Assembly (NCBI RefSeq): GCF_030433435.1
Contig: NZ_JANRHH010000031.1
Span: 62,001 to 126,000, forward strand
DNA from: Polycladomyces subterraneus
Lineage (GTDB): Bacteria > Bacillota > Bacilli > Thermoactinomycetales > JIR-001
Length of the DNA stretch: 64,000 nucleotides
Direction of reading: 5' to 3'
The notes beneath the pieces were generated by a model. That model searched no databases, had not been told where the DNA came from, and saw only the letters and a program-made list of their open reading frames with translations. How positions within the stretch are numbered: the first letter of the stretch is position 1; every line of letters starts with the position of its first letter. The translations under genes and the position numbers were made by a program. Positions 36,564-45,073 of the stretch are shown piece after piece.

Positions 36564-37286
36564 ATGGGCAATCAAACAGTACAGACGGAAGAAAAAGTGT
36601 GGTCACCGGAAGCGTGCAAAGCGGCGGCGGAGGAATTACGGAATTCTCATCCTTCAGACATTCTGGCATGGGCCGTTCAGCAGTTCGGCCCGTCGGATTT
36701 GACGTTGGCGTGCAGCTTCGGTTATGAAGACGTGGCGCTCGTGGACATGTTGGTCAAAGTAAACCCCGATGTGGATATTTTCTACTTGGACACCAGTCTC
36801 TTGTTCCGGGAAACTTACGAAACCCGGGATCGTCTGGCGGAGAAGTATCAAAAGGATTTCATCCGTGTTGCCACAGATCTAACGCTGGAACAACAGGCGC
36901 GGGAATGGGGGGATCAGTTGTGGGCACGCGATCCCAACCAGTGTTGTTACCTTCGGAAAGTGGCACCGCTTGAAAAGCAGTTGAACTCCTACCGTGCGTG
37001 GATTACCGGTATCCGACGGGAGCAGTCACCCACCCGTGCCAATGCCGAAGTGGTGGAATGGGACGCCAAGTTCCAATTGGTCAAGATTAATCCGTTGGTA
37101 TTTTGGTCTTCCGAGCAAGTGTGGTCATACATCAAAGAAAACGAGGTGCCATACAATCCGCTTCATGATCGCCAATACCCCAGCATCGGCTGCGAACCGT
37201 GCACCCGGCCGGTCAAACCGGGAGAAGATCCGCGAGCTGGTCGCTGGGCGGGATTTATGAAAACGGAGTGCGGATTGCATAAGTAA
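36564..37286 (+). CDS. cysH: 4Fe-4S (phospho)adenylyl-sulfate reductase
   Basis: The 240-residue PP-loop-family enzyme reduces APS or PAPS to sulfite using thioredoxin. It shows LACSFGYEDVALVDM at the nucleotide site, the cluster cysteines CC (QCCYLRKV) and C-x2-C (GCEPCTRP), and the C-terminal catalytic ECGLHK. Cluster-containing members generally accept APS. With sat present and no APS kinase in the operon, direct APS reduction is likely (inference). AGGAGGG precedes ATG 36564. Confidence 0.94.
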   Translation: MGNQTVQTEEKVWSPEACKAAAEELRNSHPSDILAWAVQQFGPSDLTLACSFGYEDVALVDMLVKVNPDVDIFYLDTSLLFRETYETRDRLAEKYQKDFIRVATDLTLEQQAREWGDQLWARDPNQCCYLRKVAPLEKQLNSYRAWITGIRREQSPTRANAEVVEWDAKFQLVKINPLVFWSSEQVWSYIKENEVPYNPLHDRQYPSIGCEPCTRPVKPGEDPRAGRWAGFMKTECGLHK

Positions 37287-37287
37287 A

Positions 37288-38043
37288 ATGTTGGAGATCG
37301 GTATTATCTTCACGGGTTTTTTGGTGGGCACGTTGGTGGGGCTGACAGGGATGGGCGGGGGGTTGCTCATGACCCCGCTCCTCATTTTGTTGTACGGCTT
37401 TTCTCCCACGATGGCGGTAGGAACCGATTTGGTTTATTCCGCCGTAACCAAGGCAGTCGGAACATTGCAGCACATCCGACAACGTACGTGGAACAAGCAG
37501 ATAGTGTTTCAGTTGATGAAAGGCAGTGTCCCAGGTGGAATCATAGGGGTTCTCGCCATCCGTGTACTGGATCACTTCTCTCTGTCCGTGGAGGATGTAT
37601 TGGGTCATTTGTTGGGCATCACGTTTATCCTGGTGGCACTGTTGATGGGCTGGCGATTGATACAAAAGCGTCGCCAGAACCGAACGTTCCGCTCATTGTG
37701 GCAGATGCCGCTGGGCGTATTGGGCTTGGTGGGCGGTTTTCTGGTCGGCCTCACATCCGTGGGAAGTGGGTCAATGTTTATGGCCTTTTTGCTGGCCACG
37801 ACTGCGCTTCCCTCTCCGGTGATGGTGGGAACCGACGTGGTTCATGCCTTCTTTTTGACACTGACCACAGGCGTTGTACACGCATCTTTCGGTCATGTGG
37901 ACTGGCCGTTTGTGATGTATCTATTGATCGGATCCATCCCAGGCATACTCATCGGTGGTCGGTTTACGCTGAAATTGCCCGATTTCGCGTTACGGATCGG
38001 GTTGATTGTAGTGTTGTTTTTGACAGGTGTCAAGTTGGTGTGA
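37288..38043 (+). CDS. TauE/SafE family membrane transporter
   Basis: The 251-residue protein has about 8 helices in two similar halves: [19 protein letters not shown] and [17 protein letters not shown] in the first, [19 protein letters not shown] and [17 protein letters not shown] in the second. This repeat is the TauE/SafE (DUF81) hallmark. Members move sulfite, sulfate or sulfonates. In this operon it may import sulfate or export excess sulfite; direction cannot be read. It starts 1 nt after the cysH stop. Confidence 0.87.
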   Translation: MLEIGIIFTGFLVGTLVGLTGMGGGLLMTPLLILLYGFSPTMAVGTDLVYSAVTKAVGTLQHIRQRTWNKQIVFQLMKGSVPGGIIGVLAIRVLDHFSLSVEDVLGHLLGITFILVALLMGWRLIQKRRQNRTFRSLWQMPLGVLGLVGGFLVGLTSVGSGSMFMAFLLATTALPSPVMVGTDVVHAFFLTLTTGVVHASFGHVDWPFVMYLLIGSIPGILIGGRFTLKLPDFALRIGLIVVLFLTGVKLV

Positions 38044-38056
38044 GAGGAGTGGAAAA

Positions 38057-39229
38057 ATGGGAGAAACCATCGCACCGCACGGCGGCGTGTTGATTGATCG
38101 CGTTGTCGTCGGAGAAGAAAAAGAAGAATGGATTCAGCGAGCGGAGAAGTTGCCGAGAATCGAAGTGACCGGGGTGACCCTGTCCGATTTGGAGTGTATC
38201 GCAACCGGCATTTTCTCTCCGCTGACCGGTTTCTTAAACGAAGAGGATTACCTTTCCGTACGGGATACAATGCGGTTGACGGACGGTACGGTGTGGAGTC
38301 TGCCGATTACGCTTCCGTTACCGGATGAGGTGCAAAAAACGGTCAAACCGGGTGACACGGTGGCGCTTGTCCATCAGGGCGTCGTGTATGCCGTGATGGA
38401 AGTGGAGTCCGTCTATGGTGTCGACCAGAAAAAAGAGGCACGCGAGGTGTTCCGTACCGAAGATGAGCAACATCCGGGTGTGGCCCGACTTTACCGTTCA
38501 CCGGCGGTGTATGCGGGCGGCCCGATTCGGTTGCTCCGCCGCCCAGATCACGGTCCATTCGCTCAATATTTCCATGATCCCCGTACTGTCCGTGCCGCTT
38601 TCCAGGAGCGCGGCTGGCAGCGGGTGGTCGGGTTTCAAACGAGGAATCCCGTGCACCGGGCGCATGAATACATCCAGAAGGCAGCGCTGGAGACGGTAGA
38701 TGGCTTGTTCCTCAATCCATTGGTCGGTGAGACCAAGTCGGACGATATTCCAGCAGATGTACGCATTCGCAGTTACGAAGTGATTCTAAAAGAGTATTAT
38801 CCCAAAGATCGGGTGTATTTTGCGGCATTTCCGGCAGCCATGCGCTATGCCGGACCGCGTGAGGCTATTTTCCACGCTATCGCTCGTAAAAACTTCGGTT
38901 GCACTCATTTCATCGTGGGGCGCGATCATGCGGGTGTAGGTGACTATTACGGCACCTATGACGCACAAAAGATTTTCCTCGAGTTCCGTCCCGAGGAGCT
39001 GGGAATTACCCCGTTGTTCTTTGAACATAGTTTCTACTGTAAACGGTGCGGGGGAATGGCCTCCTACAAAACATGCCCTCACGACAAGGAGCATCATGTC
39101 ATCCTGTCAGGGACCAAAGTACGGCAAATGCTGAAAGAGGGAATCATGCCGCCGCCCGAGTTTTCACGTCCGGAAGTGGTTCAAGTGCTGATCGAAGGCA
39201 TGCGGGAAAAGGAACGTGTTACGCAGTAG
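38057..39229 (+). CDS. sat: Sulfate adenylyltransferase (ATP sulfurylase)
   Basis: The 390-residue enzyme makes APS from ATP and sulfate. Visible motifs are [15 protein letters not shown], the [14 protein letters not shown] loop, [17 protein letters not shown], and a zinc-type Cys set near the C-terminus ([20 protein letters not shown]). There is no fused APS-kinase domain. ATG 38057 follows GAGAGGAGTGG, 13 nt after the transporter stop. It is the last gene of the operon; repeat copy 7 and a terminator follow. Confidence 0.95.
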   Translation: MGETIAPHGGVLIDRVVVGEEKEEWIQRAEKLPRIEVTGVTLSDLECIATGIFSPLTGFLNEEDYLSVRDTMRLTDGTVWSLPITLPLPDEVQKTVKPGDTVALVHQGVVYAVMEVESVYGVDQKKEAREVFRTEDEQHPGVARLYRSPAVYAGGPIRLLRRPDHGPFAQYFHDPRTVRAAFQERGWQRVVGFQTRNPVHRAHEYIQKAALETVDGLFLNPLVGETKSDDIPADVRIRSYEVILKEYYPKDRVYFAAFPAAMRYAGPREAIFHAIARKNFGCTHFIVGRDHAGVGDYYGTYDAQKIFLEFRPEELGITPLFFEHSFYCKRCGGMASYKTCPHDKEHHVILSGTKVRQMLKEGIMPPPEFSRPEVVQVLIEGMREKERVTQ

Positions 39230-39233
39230 TTTG

Positions 39234-39306
39234 TGTAGTCTGAAGGGTGGCCGTTTTCATTGAGCGGAGACGGGAAATCGGAGCCCGCAGATATTGTCAA
39301 TAACTT
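39234..39306. repeat. Dispersed intergenic repeat, copy 7 (short)
   Basis: GAGCGGAGACGGGAAATCGG (39262-39281) continues to TTGTCAATAACT. It matches 32750-32793 at 39 of 44 positions. It sits directly between the sat stop and its terminator. Confidence 0.7.
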
Positions 39307-39307
39307 C

Positions 39308-39333
39308 CCCGTCCGGTATGGACGGGTTTTTTT
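39308..39333 (+). terminator. Sulfate operon terminator
   Basis: CCCGTCC-GGTAT-GGACGGG stem followed by TTTTTTT. Confidence 0.88.
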
Positions 39334-39362
39334 ACTGGGACAGAATCCGAACCATTCTATGT

Positions 39363-39385
39363 TATAATTTTGTACATACATGTAT
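39363..39385 (+). promoter_or_regulatory. -10 element with adjacent palindrome
   Basis: TATAAT (39363-39368) is followed by the 10-bp perfect palindrome ATACATGTAT (39376-39385), about where transcription would start. It is a possible operator for the unknown gene at 39412. Confidence 0.45.
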
Positions 39386-39411
39386 GATGATTGCAAGGAG
39401 GATGGAACCGG

Positions 39412-39789
39412 ATGACTCAACCATCGCTGCAACAGGCGATTGATGGGGATCTGAAGACCAAATCGGAAGAGCTCGCCGAAAAATACGGGATGAACTTATC
39501 CGATTTTCTCGCTTTTTGTACATATGATCGTGTCAACCACGGCGAGCTGGAAAGGATGCGGGGACTGCTTGAAAAATTCCGTCAAACGATGTTCGATGTA
39601 GTCAATGAGGCGGAAACGCTGGCAGACCTTCCAAACAAAGAATTATTTATCGCCACGATCGATGGCGCGTTCAATGCTTTCCAGTTCATATTACCTGGTG
39701 AGTTGGGCAAAATGCTCAGAAAATCAGTTGTCGAGTATCAAAAACGGCAATTGGAAGAAGCGGTCGAGGAGAAGAAAGCAACAGAGTGA
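39412..39789 (+). CDS. Uncharacterised helical 125-aa protein
   Basis: ATG 39412 follows AAGGAGG. The product is soluble and mostly helical: EELAEKYGMNLSDFLAFCTYDRVNHGELERMR, then KFRQTMFDVVNEAETLADL and an Lys/Glu-rich C-terminal helix (YQKRQLEEAVEEKKATE). The first helical pair looks somewhat like a ribbon-helix-helix or helix-turn-helix protein, but I cannot assign it. It has its own promoter-like site and palindrome, and converges with the HTH-TPR regulator. Confidence 0.65.
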   Translation: MTQPSLQQAIDGDLKTKSEELAEKYGMNLSDFLAFCTYDRVNHGELERMRGLLEKFRQTMFDVVNEAETLADLPNKELFIATIDGAFNAFQFILPGELGKMLRKSVVEYQKRQLEEAVEEKKATE

Positions 39790-39877
39790 GACTAGATACA
39801 TAGACTCGAGGGAAGGGTAGCCTCCATCCGTCGAGCGACCTTTGAGTTTTCGCAATTCACCTAGATTGTTGCAAGAA

Positions 39878-39910
39878 ACCCCGGAGTCTTTGCGCTTCCG
39901 GGGTGTTAAT
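39878..39910. terminator. Hairpin between convergent genes
   Basis: ACCCCGGA-11 nt-TCCGGGGT stem. T runs are weak on both sides, so it may be a bidirectional terminator. Confidence 0.55.
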
Positions 39911-41235
39911 TATGACCGATAGGGTGTGTCGCTTTCCCGCAATGCTTTTTCCGCTCGATACAGCTCCTCCAAGCAAGAACGGAACCTATCGGGATCCCCT
40001 TCTCTCATGCAATGCGCCTGATGGAACAGTGCGTCCCGTTCCCGTTTTCGATCGCCGTTTTTTCGCGCCCATTTTACAGCTTCCTGGTAATGATCAACCG
40101 CCTCTTTCATTTCACCCCTTTGACGGTAATAATTCCCCATGGCCATCAGGGCGTCAACATACACCGGATCATAGGGATGTTGACGTCCCAATTTCAACGC
40201 CTGTTCAAGTTCCTCCCTTGCTTGATCCCATTTTTCCTGTGTCATGTACAACAGTCCCAACCGGGTATAGACTTCCAGGATGACCTGTTGATCACGGAGA
40301 CGGTTTTTTAACCGGAGGGCCAGGCAAAAGCAAAGTTCAGCATTTTCCCAGTCTCGGTTTTGGAAATATACGTTTCCAAGCAAAGTCCATAAATGAAACG
40401 CGCGATCATACTTATGGTTCAAACGTGCAATTTCCAATCCCTCAAGAGCGCACGAAACCGCATCTTCTGACAGGCGTTGTCGAAGGAGCAATTCCGTCCG
40501 CAATTCGTAAGTTTTCAAAACGGTGTGAATGTGATGGATCTGGGGAAGGTGTTGCCACAGGGTTTCCACGGTTTGAAACGCTTCACCGGTCCGGCCCAGC
40601 CGATCCAGGCATGCTGCTTTATTGACCAACAGCAGGTAGCGGAGCTGTCTTCGTTCGCCATCCGGATGGAAGGCAGACAATCCATTCTCAATATATTGCA
40701 AGGCCTGCTCATAACGTTGCTGGGCGAAATAGACAGCCCCCAGCTCACAAAAAGCGGCTGCTTCCAAGTTGGTTTTTCGTTGCTCGGGTTGTTGCCCGGT
40801 CAGCCGAATCGCATTGAACAGTAACCGTTCGGCCCTGCGTAAGTGACCTTTGGTTATATAGCACTTTCCCTTGAGGTAATATACGACCGCGGCCAAATCA
40901 TGGGTATCGTCGAATGACAATTCGTCGATTCGTCTCAATGCTTCATCGGCATATCCGAGATCGTGCAATGTTTCGATGGAGGTGAGACGGAACCGCAGAC
41001 GTTCCAGTTCTTGACGCTCTTCCTGTATCAGTTTGGGTACTGCATCCAAGTCCAAGTCCAGCTTGGAAAGCAGGTAACGGATTTTGTCGGGATGAACGTG
41101 CGGAATACCGCGCTCAATGTTGCTGATCGTAGCGGGGGAAATATGGTCGTCGGCCAGATCTTCCAATCGAAGTCCGCGCTTCTTTCGTATTTTTCTTATT
41201 ACATCACCAATTTTATCTATTTGTAGGGACTGCAA
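39910..41235 (-). CDS. HTH (XRE) - tetratricopeptide-repeat regulator
   Basis: The 441-residue protein starts at TTG 41235, 10 nt after GGAGG. An N-terminal XRE helix-turn-helix (IGDVIRKIRKKRGLRLEDLADDHISPATISNIERG, about 8-42) is followed by roughly 8-9 TPR-like helical pairs. Among them are LLFNAIRLTGQQPEQRK, ELGAVYFAQQRYEQALQYIENG, LLGNVYFQNRDWENAELCF and LMAMGNYYRQRGEMKEAVDHY. This layout is that of RNPP-type peptide-sensing regulators (NprR, PlcR, AimR-like). No small exported-peptide gene is visible next to it. Its ligand and targets are unknown. Confidence 0.82.
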   Translation of the reverse strand: MQSLQIDKIGDVIRKIRKKRGLRLEDLADDHISPATISNIERGIPHVHPDKIRYLLSKLDLDLDAVPKLIQEERQELERLRFRLTSIETLHDLGYADEALRRIDELSFDDTHDLAAVVYYLKGKCYITKGHLRRAERLLFNAIRLTGQQPEQRKTNLEAAAFCELGAVYFAQQRYEQALQYIENGLSAFHPDGERRQLRYLLLVNKAACLDRLGRTGEAFQTVETLWQHLPQIHHIHTVLKTYELRTELLLRQRLSEDAVSCALEGLEIARLNHKYDRAFHLWTLLGNVYFQNRDWENAELCFCLALRLKNRLRDQQVILEVYTRLGLLYMTQEKWDQAREELEQALKLGRQHPYDPVYVDALMAMGNYYRQRGEMKEAVDHYQEAVKWARKNGDRKRERDALFHQAHCMREGDPDRFRSCLEELYRAEKALRESDTPYRS

Positions 41236-41430
41236 TCCGTTTTCTCCTCCTATCCCTTGCTCTATGCTAATCCCCATAGTACAACAGGCGTATTTCCGGG
41301 GAAAGGGACAGAAGAAATTACCAACCACTATTTGGAATTTTTGGTGGTATTCGATAGTGGGATGGCGGAAAAAGGACCCGATTGCAGGAATGGAAATCAA
41401 GAGGGATTAGCTGGGGATGTATATGACTGT

Positions 41431-41652
41431 TTATGCTTCAGAACCTTCCTCCAGCCATTTTAGGGCCATTTCCAACCAGGTAATATATCCTTTTTCCCGT
41501 TCCATTGCTCTCGTCAGTATCAAAAAGTGATCAAAATGGGGGGAACGAGCAATGGGATCCGTCATTTCCTTTTGTAACTCATCAAAACGTTTCTCTAAAA
41601 AAGTCAACTTCTTCTTACGTTTGTTGCACTGATCCCGAAAGAGTTCCTTCAC
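41431..41652 (-). CDS. Small 73-aa protein of unknown function
   Basis: A GTG-started frame encodes a charged, helical protein (KELFRDQCNKRKKKLTFLEKRFDELQKEM, then LTRAMEREKGYITWLEMALKWLEEG). It is codirectional with, and about 195 nt upstream of, the HTH-TPR regulator. The ribosome site is weak. It could be a real small gene or the tail of a decayed one. The opposite strand just beyond it (41660-41785) also looks like gene debris. Confidence 0.4.
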   Translation of the reverse strand: MKELFRDQCNKRKKKLTFLEKRFDELQKEMTDPIARSPHFDHFLILTRAMEREKGYITWLEMALKWLEEGSEA

Positions 41653-41659
41653 TTCATTC

Positions 41660-41785
41660 GGTGACGATCATTTGGAACTGATGCGTCAGTATCGCGATGC
41701 GGGGCCGACCTATCCTATCGAGGTAGTGGATGAATTGCAACCATTACCTTTGTCGAGGATTGCGGACCCGATCGTGAGGACGTGA
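41660..41785 (+). pseudogene. Coding-like remnant, 42 codons
   Basis: The frame reads DDHLELMRQYRDAGPTYPIE, then VVDELQPLPLSRIADPIVRT, then a stop, with no start or ribosome site. It has the composition of a real protein C-terminus. I cannot name the family. The rest of the 41653-42121 gap holds a terminator and the exporter control region. Confidence 0.35.
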
Positions 41786-41881
41786 TCAATTGCCCACCGA
41801 GTGAGCTGCTGACAGGATCTGCGAGCCGGAGAAACTGAGCAAGTGGGATTGCCGGTGTGCCTGCCATCCAAGGACACAGCC

Positions 41882-41916
41882 AACCCCCTCTCCATTTGAG
41901 GGGGTTCCTATTTTGT
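41882..41916 (+). terminator. Terminator-like hairpin
   Basis: AACCCCCTC-7 nt-GAGGGGGTT stem followed by CCTATTTTGTTTTT. It would serve the remnant at 41660, supporting an ancestral gene there. Confidence 0.7.
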
Positions 41917-42024
41917 TTTTCTACGCCAATGACTTCCTCTACACAGCTAACAGAGGCACTTCTGTTGGTTGTCGTGGGCTTCTTGCTTCCTCTGGATCAT
42001 TTTCAAGAGCAACCTTTTATAATA

Positions 42025-42044
42025 AAGTGAGTAATAACTCACTT
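42025..42044. promoter_or_regulatory. TetR-type operator 1
   Basis: AAGTGAGTAATAACTCACTT is a 20-nt perfect palindrome (8-bp arms, 4-nt centre) just upstream of the exporter's -35 element. Its likely binder is the TetR protein encoded at the end of the operon. Confidence 0.7.
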
Positions 42045-42049
42045 TTTTG

Positions 42050-42098
42050 TTGACTCCCCATGAGAACCTAACATACACTGTGAGTGAGTAATTACTTA
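42050..42098 (+). promoter_or_regulatory. Exporter promoter with operator 2
   Basis: TTGACT (42050-42055), an 18-nt spacer, then TACACT (42074-42079). Immediately downstream, GTGAGTGAGTAATTACTTA (42080-42098) repeats the GTGAGT and AGTAATTACT half-sites of operator 1. Two sites flanking the promoter suggest tight autorepression. Confidence 0.6.
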
Positions 42099-42121
42099 AT
42101 ATGAATGGGGAGGGCTTCATC

Positions 42122-43414
42122 GTGTGGAAACGAATTGGTGCGTTGATTGTCAAGGAGTTTATCCAGCTGAAACGCGACAGGCGCACCCTGGCGATGATGA
42201 TCATGCTTCCTGTCATCTGGCTGGTGGCGTTCGGGTACGCGGTCAATTTTGATGTGAATCATTTCCGAGTTTTTGTCGTTGACCAAGCGAACAGCGAAGA
42301 CAGCCGCCAAGTGATCCATGAAGTGGAAGCGCATGAGGAGATGAGCGTGGTGGATCGGGGTACGGAACAAGAAGCGCGTAATGCATTGAAATACGGCAAA
42401 GCCGATGTCGCCATCTTGTTTCCCAAAGATTACGATTCCATCGCGAAAAGCAAAGAACAACAGCTGAATATCTTGGTAGACGGAAGCCGCCTGTTCACGG
42501 CCCAATCGGCAGTGCGCGAAGTGAGTGAGGTTTTGGGTAACATTCAAAAAGCCAACATGAAAGAGCTCCGGCAAAACATCGAAGAGCGTTTCACGGGCCA
42601 TGAAGTGCCGGAGGTGAAATTGGAGCTTCCCGCTGACTCGCCGCTGGCCAAGCTGCCGCCGAATGTGGCGAAGGACTTGCAAAACAAGATCCAGTCCCAG
42701 ATCCGGGCGGCGATGGATGAGCGATTGGAGAAGCAGAAAAATGAATTGAAAGATCAGTTCCCAGACCCCGAATATATGGCTGCTAAGGTGGAAGTGCTGT
42801 ACAACAAGGATTTGAAGAGCGTGTACTATATGATCCCTGGCTTGATGGGATTGGTGCTGATTTTCATCACCACCTTCATGACGGCGCTCGGCGTGGTGCG
42901 AGAGAAGGAAAGGGGCACCTTGGAGCAGTTGATCGTCTCGCCGCTCCGTTCGGTCGAATTGATCTTGGGGAAACTGCTTCCCTATATGATCATCGCAACC
43001 TTCGATTTCCTTTTGGTGCTCGCGGTCGGTATCGGGGTGTTTGATGTTCCGTTCACGGGAGATCTGGTTTCTTACCTCTTGATGGCGCTCATTTTCTTGT
43101 TCGCGTCGCTCGGCATTGGTCTGTTCATCTCGACAGTGTCGCAAAACCAGCAACAAGCGATGCAGCTCGCCATGATGACGTTATTGCCGCAGTTCATCCT
43201 GTCCGGCTTTGTTTTCCCATTGGAAGCGATGCCCGAGTGGATCCGCTGGTTGTCCTATCTCATGCCGCTCACTTATTTCTTGCCGATCAGCCGTGACGTG
43301 TTCCTCAAGGGCATGAGCGCATGGGATCACCCGGTGGCATTGGCAATGCTGGCTTTCTTCGCTGTGTTGTTCCTGTTGGTGGCGACAGTTCGCTTCAGGC
43401 GAAGCTTGACTTGA
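42122..43414 (+). CDS. ABC-2 type exporter permease
   Basis: The 430-residue protein starts at GTG 42122 after GGGGAGGG. It has helix 1 (about 20-45), a large extracytoplasmic domain (about 45-240) with a coiled-coil-like stretch (QSQIRAAMDERLEKQKNELKDQF), and five C-terminal helices with the ABC-2 signature (TALGVVREKERGTLEQLIVSPLRSVELILGK). This is the YhiI/YbhS-R type of drug or lipid exporter permease. It is the only permease gene, so it may act as a homodimer. It is the first gene of the TetR-regulated operon. Confidence 0.9.
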   Translation: MWKRIGALIVKEFIQLKRDRRTLAMMIMLPVIWLVAFGYAVNFDVNHFRVFVVDQANSEDSRQVIHEVEAHEEMSVVDRGTEQEARNALKYGKADVAILFPKDYDSIAKSKEQQLNILVDGSRLFTAQSAVREVSEVLGNIQKANMKELRQNIEERFTGHEVPEVKLELPADSPLAKLPPNVAKDLQNKIQSQIRAAMDERLEKQKNELKDQFPDPEYMAAKVEVLYNKDLKSVYYMIPGLMGLVLIFITTFMTALGVVREKERGTLEQLIVSPLRSVELILGKLLPYMIIATFDFLLVLAVGIGVFDVPFTGDLVSYLLMALIFLFASLGIGLFISTVSQNQQQAMQLAMMTLLPQFILSGFVFPLEAMPEWIRWLSYLMPLTYFLPISRDVFLKGMSAWDHPVALAMLAFFAVLFLLVATVRFRRSLT

Positions 43415-43427
43415 GGGGAGAAGCCGG

Positions 43428-44321
43428 ATGATCTCATTTCAGGATGTTTCATTTCGATATGGCAAAGAAGAAGTGCTGAAAAATCTTTCGTTTCAAATCG
43501 GGGAAGGCGAAATCGTGGGGATCGTCGGTCCCGATGGTGCCGGGAAATCCACACTGTTGAAGTTGCTCGTGGGGCTTCTGAAGCCGAAGAAAGGCAGCAT
43601 CAAATACAGCGAGTCGTTCTCATCGGGATTTGTAGCGGAGCACTTTGGTTTGTATGAGGATATGAGCATTGAGGAGAATCTGCTGTTTTACGGCCGGTTA
43701 TACGGCTTGTCCAGGGAAGAGGCGACACGGCGGAGCAAACAGCTCTTGAAATGGACCAAACTCTCCCCGTTCAAGGATCGTTTGGCGGGAAACCTTTCCG
43801 GCGGGATGAAACGGAAGCTGGCCATCAGCGCCGCATTTCTCCATCGCCCTTCCTGTATGATACTGGATGAGCCGACACATGGGGTGGATCCGGTTTCACG
43901 GCGCGAGATTTGGAAGCTGATTCGGGAAGTGAAAGCCGAAGGGGCCACCGTCATCGTCTCAACGCAATATCTGGATGAAGTGCCCCACTGTGACGAGGTG
44001 CTGCTCCTGTACCGGGGAGAGCTCATGAAAAAAGCGTCCCCGCAGGCGCTGATCGCCGAGTTTCCTTACGCGGTGTACCGCATCCCCGATTTACGCCACA
44101 TGTCCCTGAGGGAATTGCAGAAGTTGAAAAACATCTCCCATGTCGCCGATGCGTTTCCGCGAGGGGTGGATTGGGTTTTCCTGGTCAGCCAGGAAGAAGC
44201 GGTTCATGCCTTGCGCGACTGGATTCGAGAAAAAGGACTTGAACGCGAATTGGAGCGCATCCAGCCCACATTTGAAGATGTGTTCATCAATTGGATGCGG
44301 GAAAGGGGGAGTCAGAGATGA
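43428..44321 (+). CDS. ABC exporter ATPase 1
   Basis: The 297-residue protein has Walker A GPDGAGKST, Q-loop region, signature LSGGMKRK, Walker B CMILDEP and the switch region VSTQYLDEV, in which the usual His is Gln. A C-terminal extension of about 80 residues (after 215) is typical of exporter ATPases. It starts 13 nt after the permease and overlaps the next gene by ATGA. Confidence 0.9.
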   Translation: MISFQDVSFRYGKEEVLKNLSFQIGEGEIVGIVGPDGAGKSTLLKLLVGLLKPKKGSIKYSESFSSGFVAEHFGLYEDMSIEENLLFYGRLYGLSREEATRRSKQLLKWTKLSPFKDRLAGNLSGGMKRKLAISAAFLHRPSCMILDEPTHGVDPVSRREIWKLIREVKAEGATVIVSTQYLDEVPHCDEVLLLYRGELMKKASPQALIAEFPYAVYRIPDLRHMSLRELQKLKNISHVADAFPRGVDWVFLVSQEEAVHALRDWIREKGLERELERIQPTFEDVFINWMRERGSQR

Positions 44322-45073
44322 TCGAACTCCACCGGATCACCAAACAATTTGGTACCTTTCGCGCGGTGAATCAGGTATCATTAACAGTGTCAAAAGGGAG
44401 TGTCTTTGGACTGCTCGGCGCCAACGGAGCCGGCAAAACGACTCTCATCCGGATCATGTGCGGAATTTTGCCCCCGACGAGCGGCAGTGGGCTGGTTTTG
44501 GGGCGTGACATTGTCAAAGAACGGGCACAGATTAAAGAGCGGATTGGGTACATGTCGCAAAAATTTTCCCTGTATCCCGATTTGACCGTCGAGGAAAATA
44601 TCCGATTCTATGCGCGGTTGTATGGTGTGGAGCAGATCAAACAGCGGGTGGAGGAACTAATCGAGCAGTTTTCGCTTCAAGATGCGGCCAAGAAGCAAGT
44701 GTCGGCGCTCGGAGGCGGAATCCGGCAGCGGGTCGCTTTCGCATCCGCGATCGTTCATATGCCACAGCTTTTGTTTCTTGACGAACCGACCAGTGGCGTC
44801 GATCCCCTGACCCGGCGTCTGTTCTGGGAACAGCTGTATGAATTCACCGAACAAGGGATGACCGTTTTGGTGACCACACACTATATGGATGAGGCGGAGC
44901 GATGCGAGCAAGTCGCGCTCATGAATCAAGGGCAGATCGTGGCGAAGGGAAAAGTGGATGAATTGAAAGAGCGGTACGCCGACGAATTGGGCACGGCGCG
45001 GCCGACGCTGGAAGAAATCTTTGTGCATGTGATCAACCAAGGAGGAGAAAATGTCCAAGAAAAGTTGGGATGA
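44318..45073 (+). CDS. ABC exporter ATPase 2
   Basis: The 251-residue protein has Walker A GANGAGKTT, signature LGGGIRQR (Ser replaced by Gly), Walker B LLFLDEP and the H-loop TTHYMDEA. Together with ATPase 1 it probably forms a heterodimer; in E. coli YbhF the two are fused in one chain. Each partner deviates at a different catalytic position (switch His in 1, signature Ser in 2), so one composite site may be degenerate (inference). Confidence 0.9.
   Translation: MIELHRITKQFGTFRAVNQVSLTVSKGSVFGLLGANGAGKTTLIRIMCGILPPTSGSGLVLGRDIVKERAQIKERIGYMSQKFSLYPDLTVEENIRFYARLYGVEQIKQRVEELIEQFSLQDAAKKQVSALGGGIRQRVAFASAIVHMPQLLFLDEPTSGVDPLTRRLFWEQLYEFTEQGMTVLVTTHYMDEAERCEQVALMNQGQIVAKGKVDELKERYADELGTARPTLEEIFVHVINQGGENVQEKLG

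Noticed and set aside
11490-39306. CRISPR array
   Set aside because: The repeats are long, degenerate and kilobases apart; no regularly spaced units and no cas genes.
42092-43156. 354-codon minus-strand open frame
   Set aside because: Antisense of the ABC permease; His/Asp/Gln-rich low-information protein.
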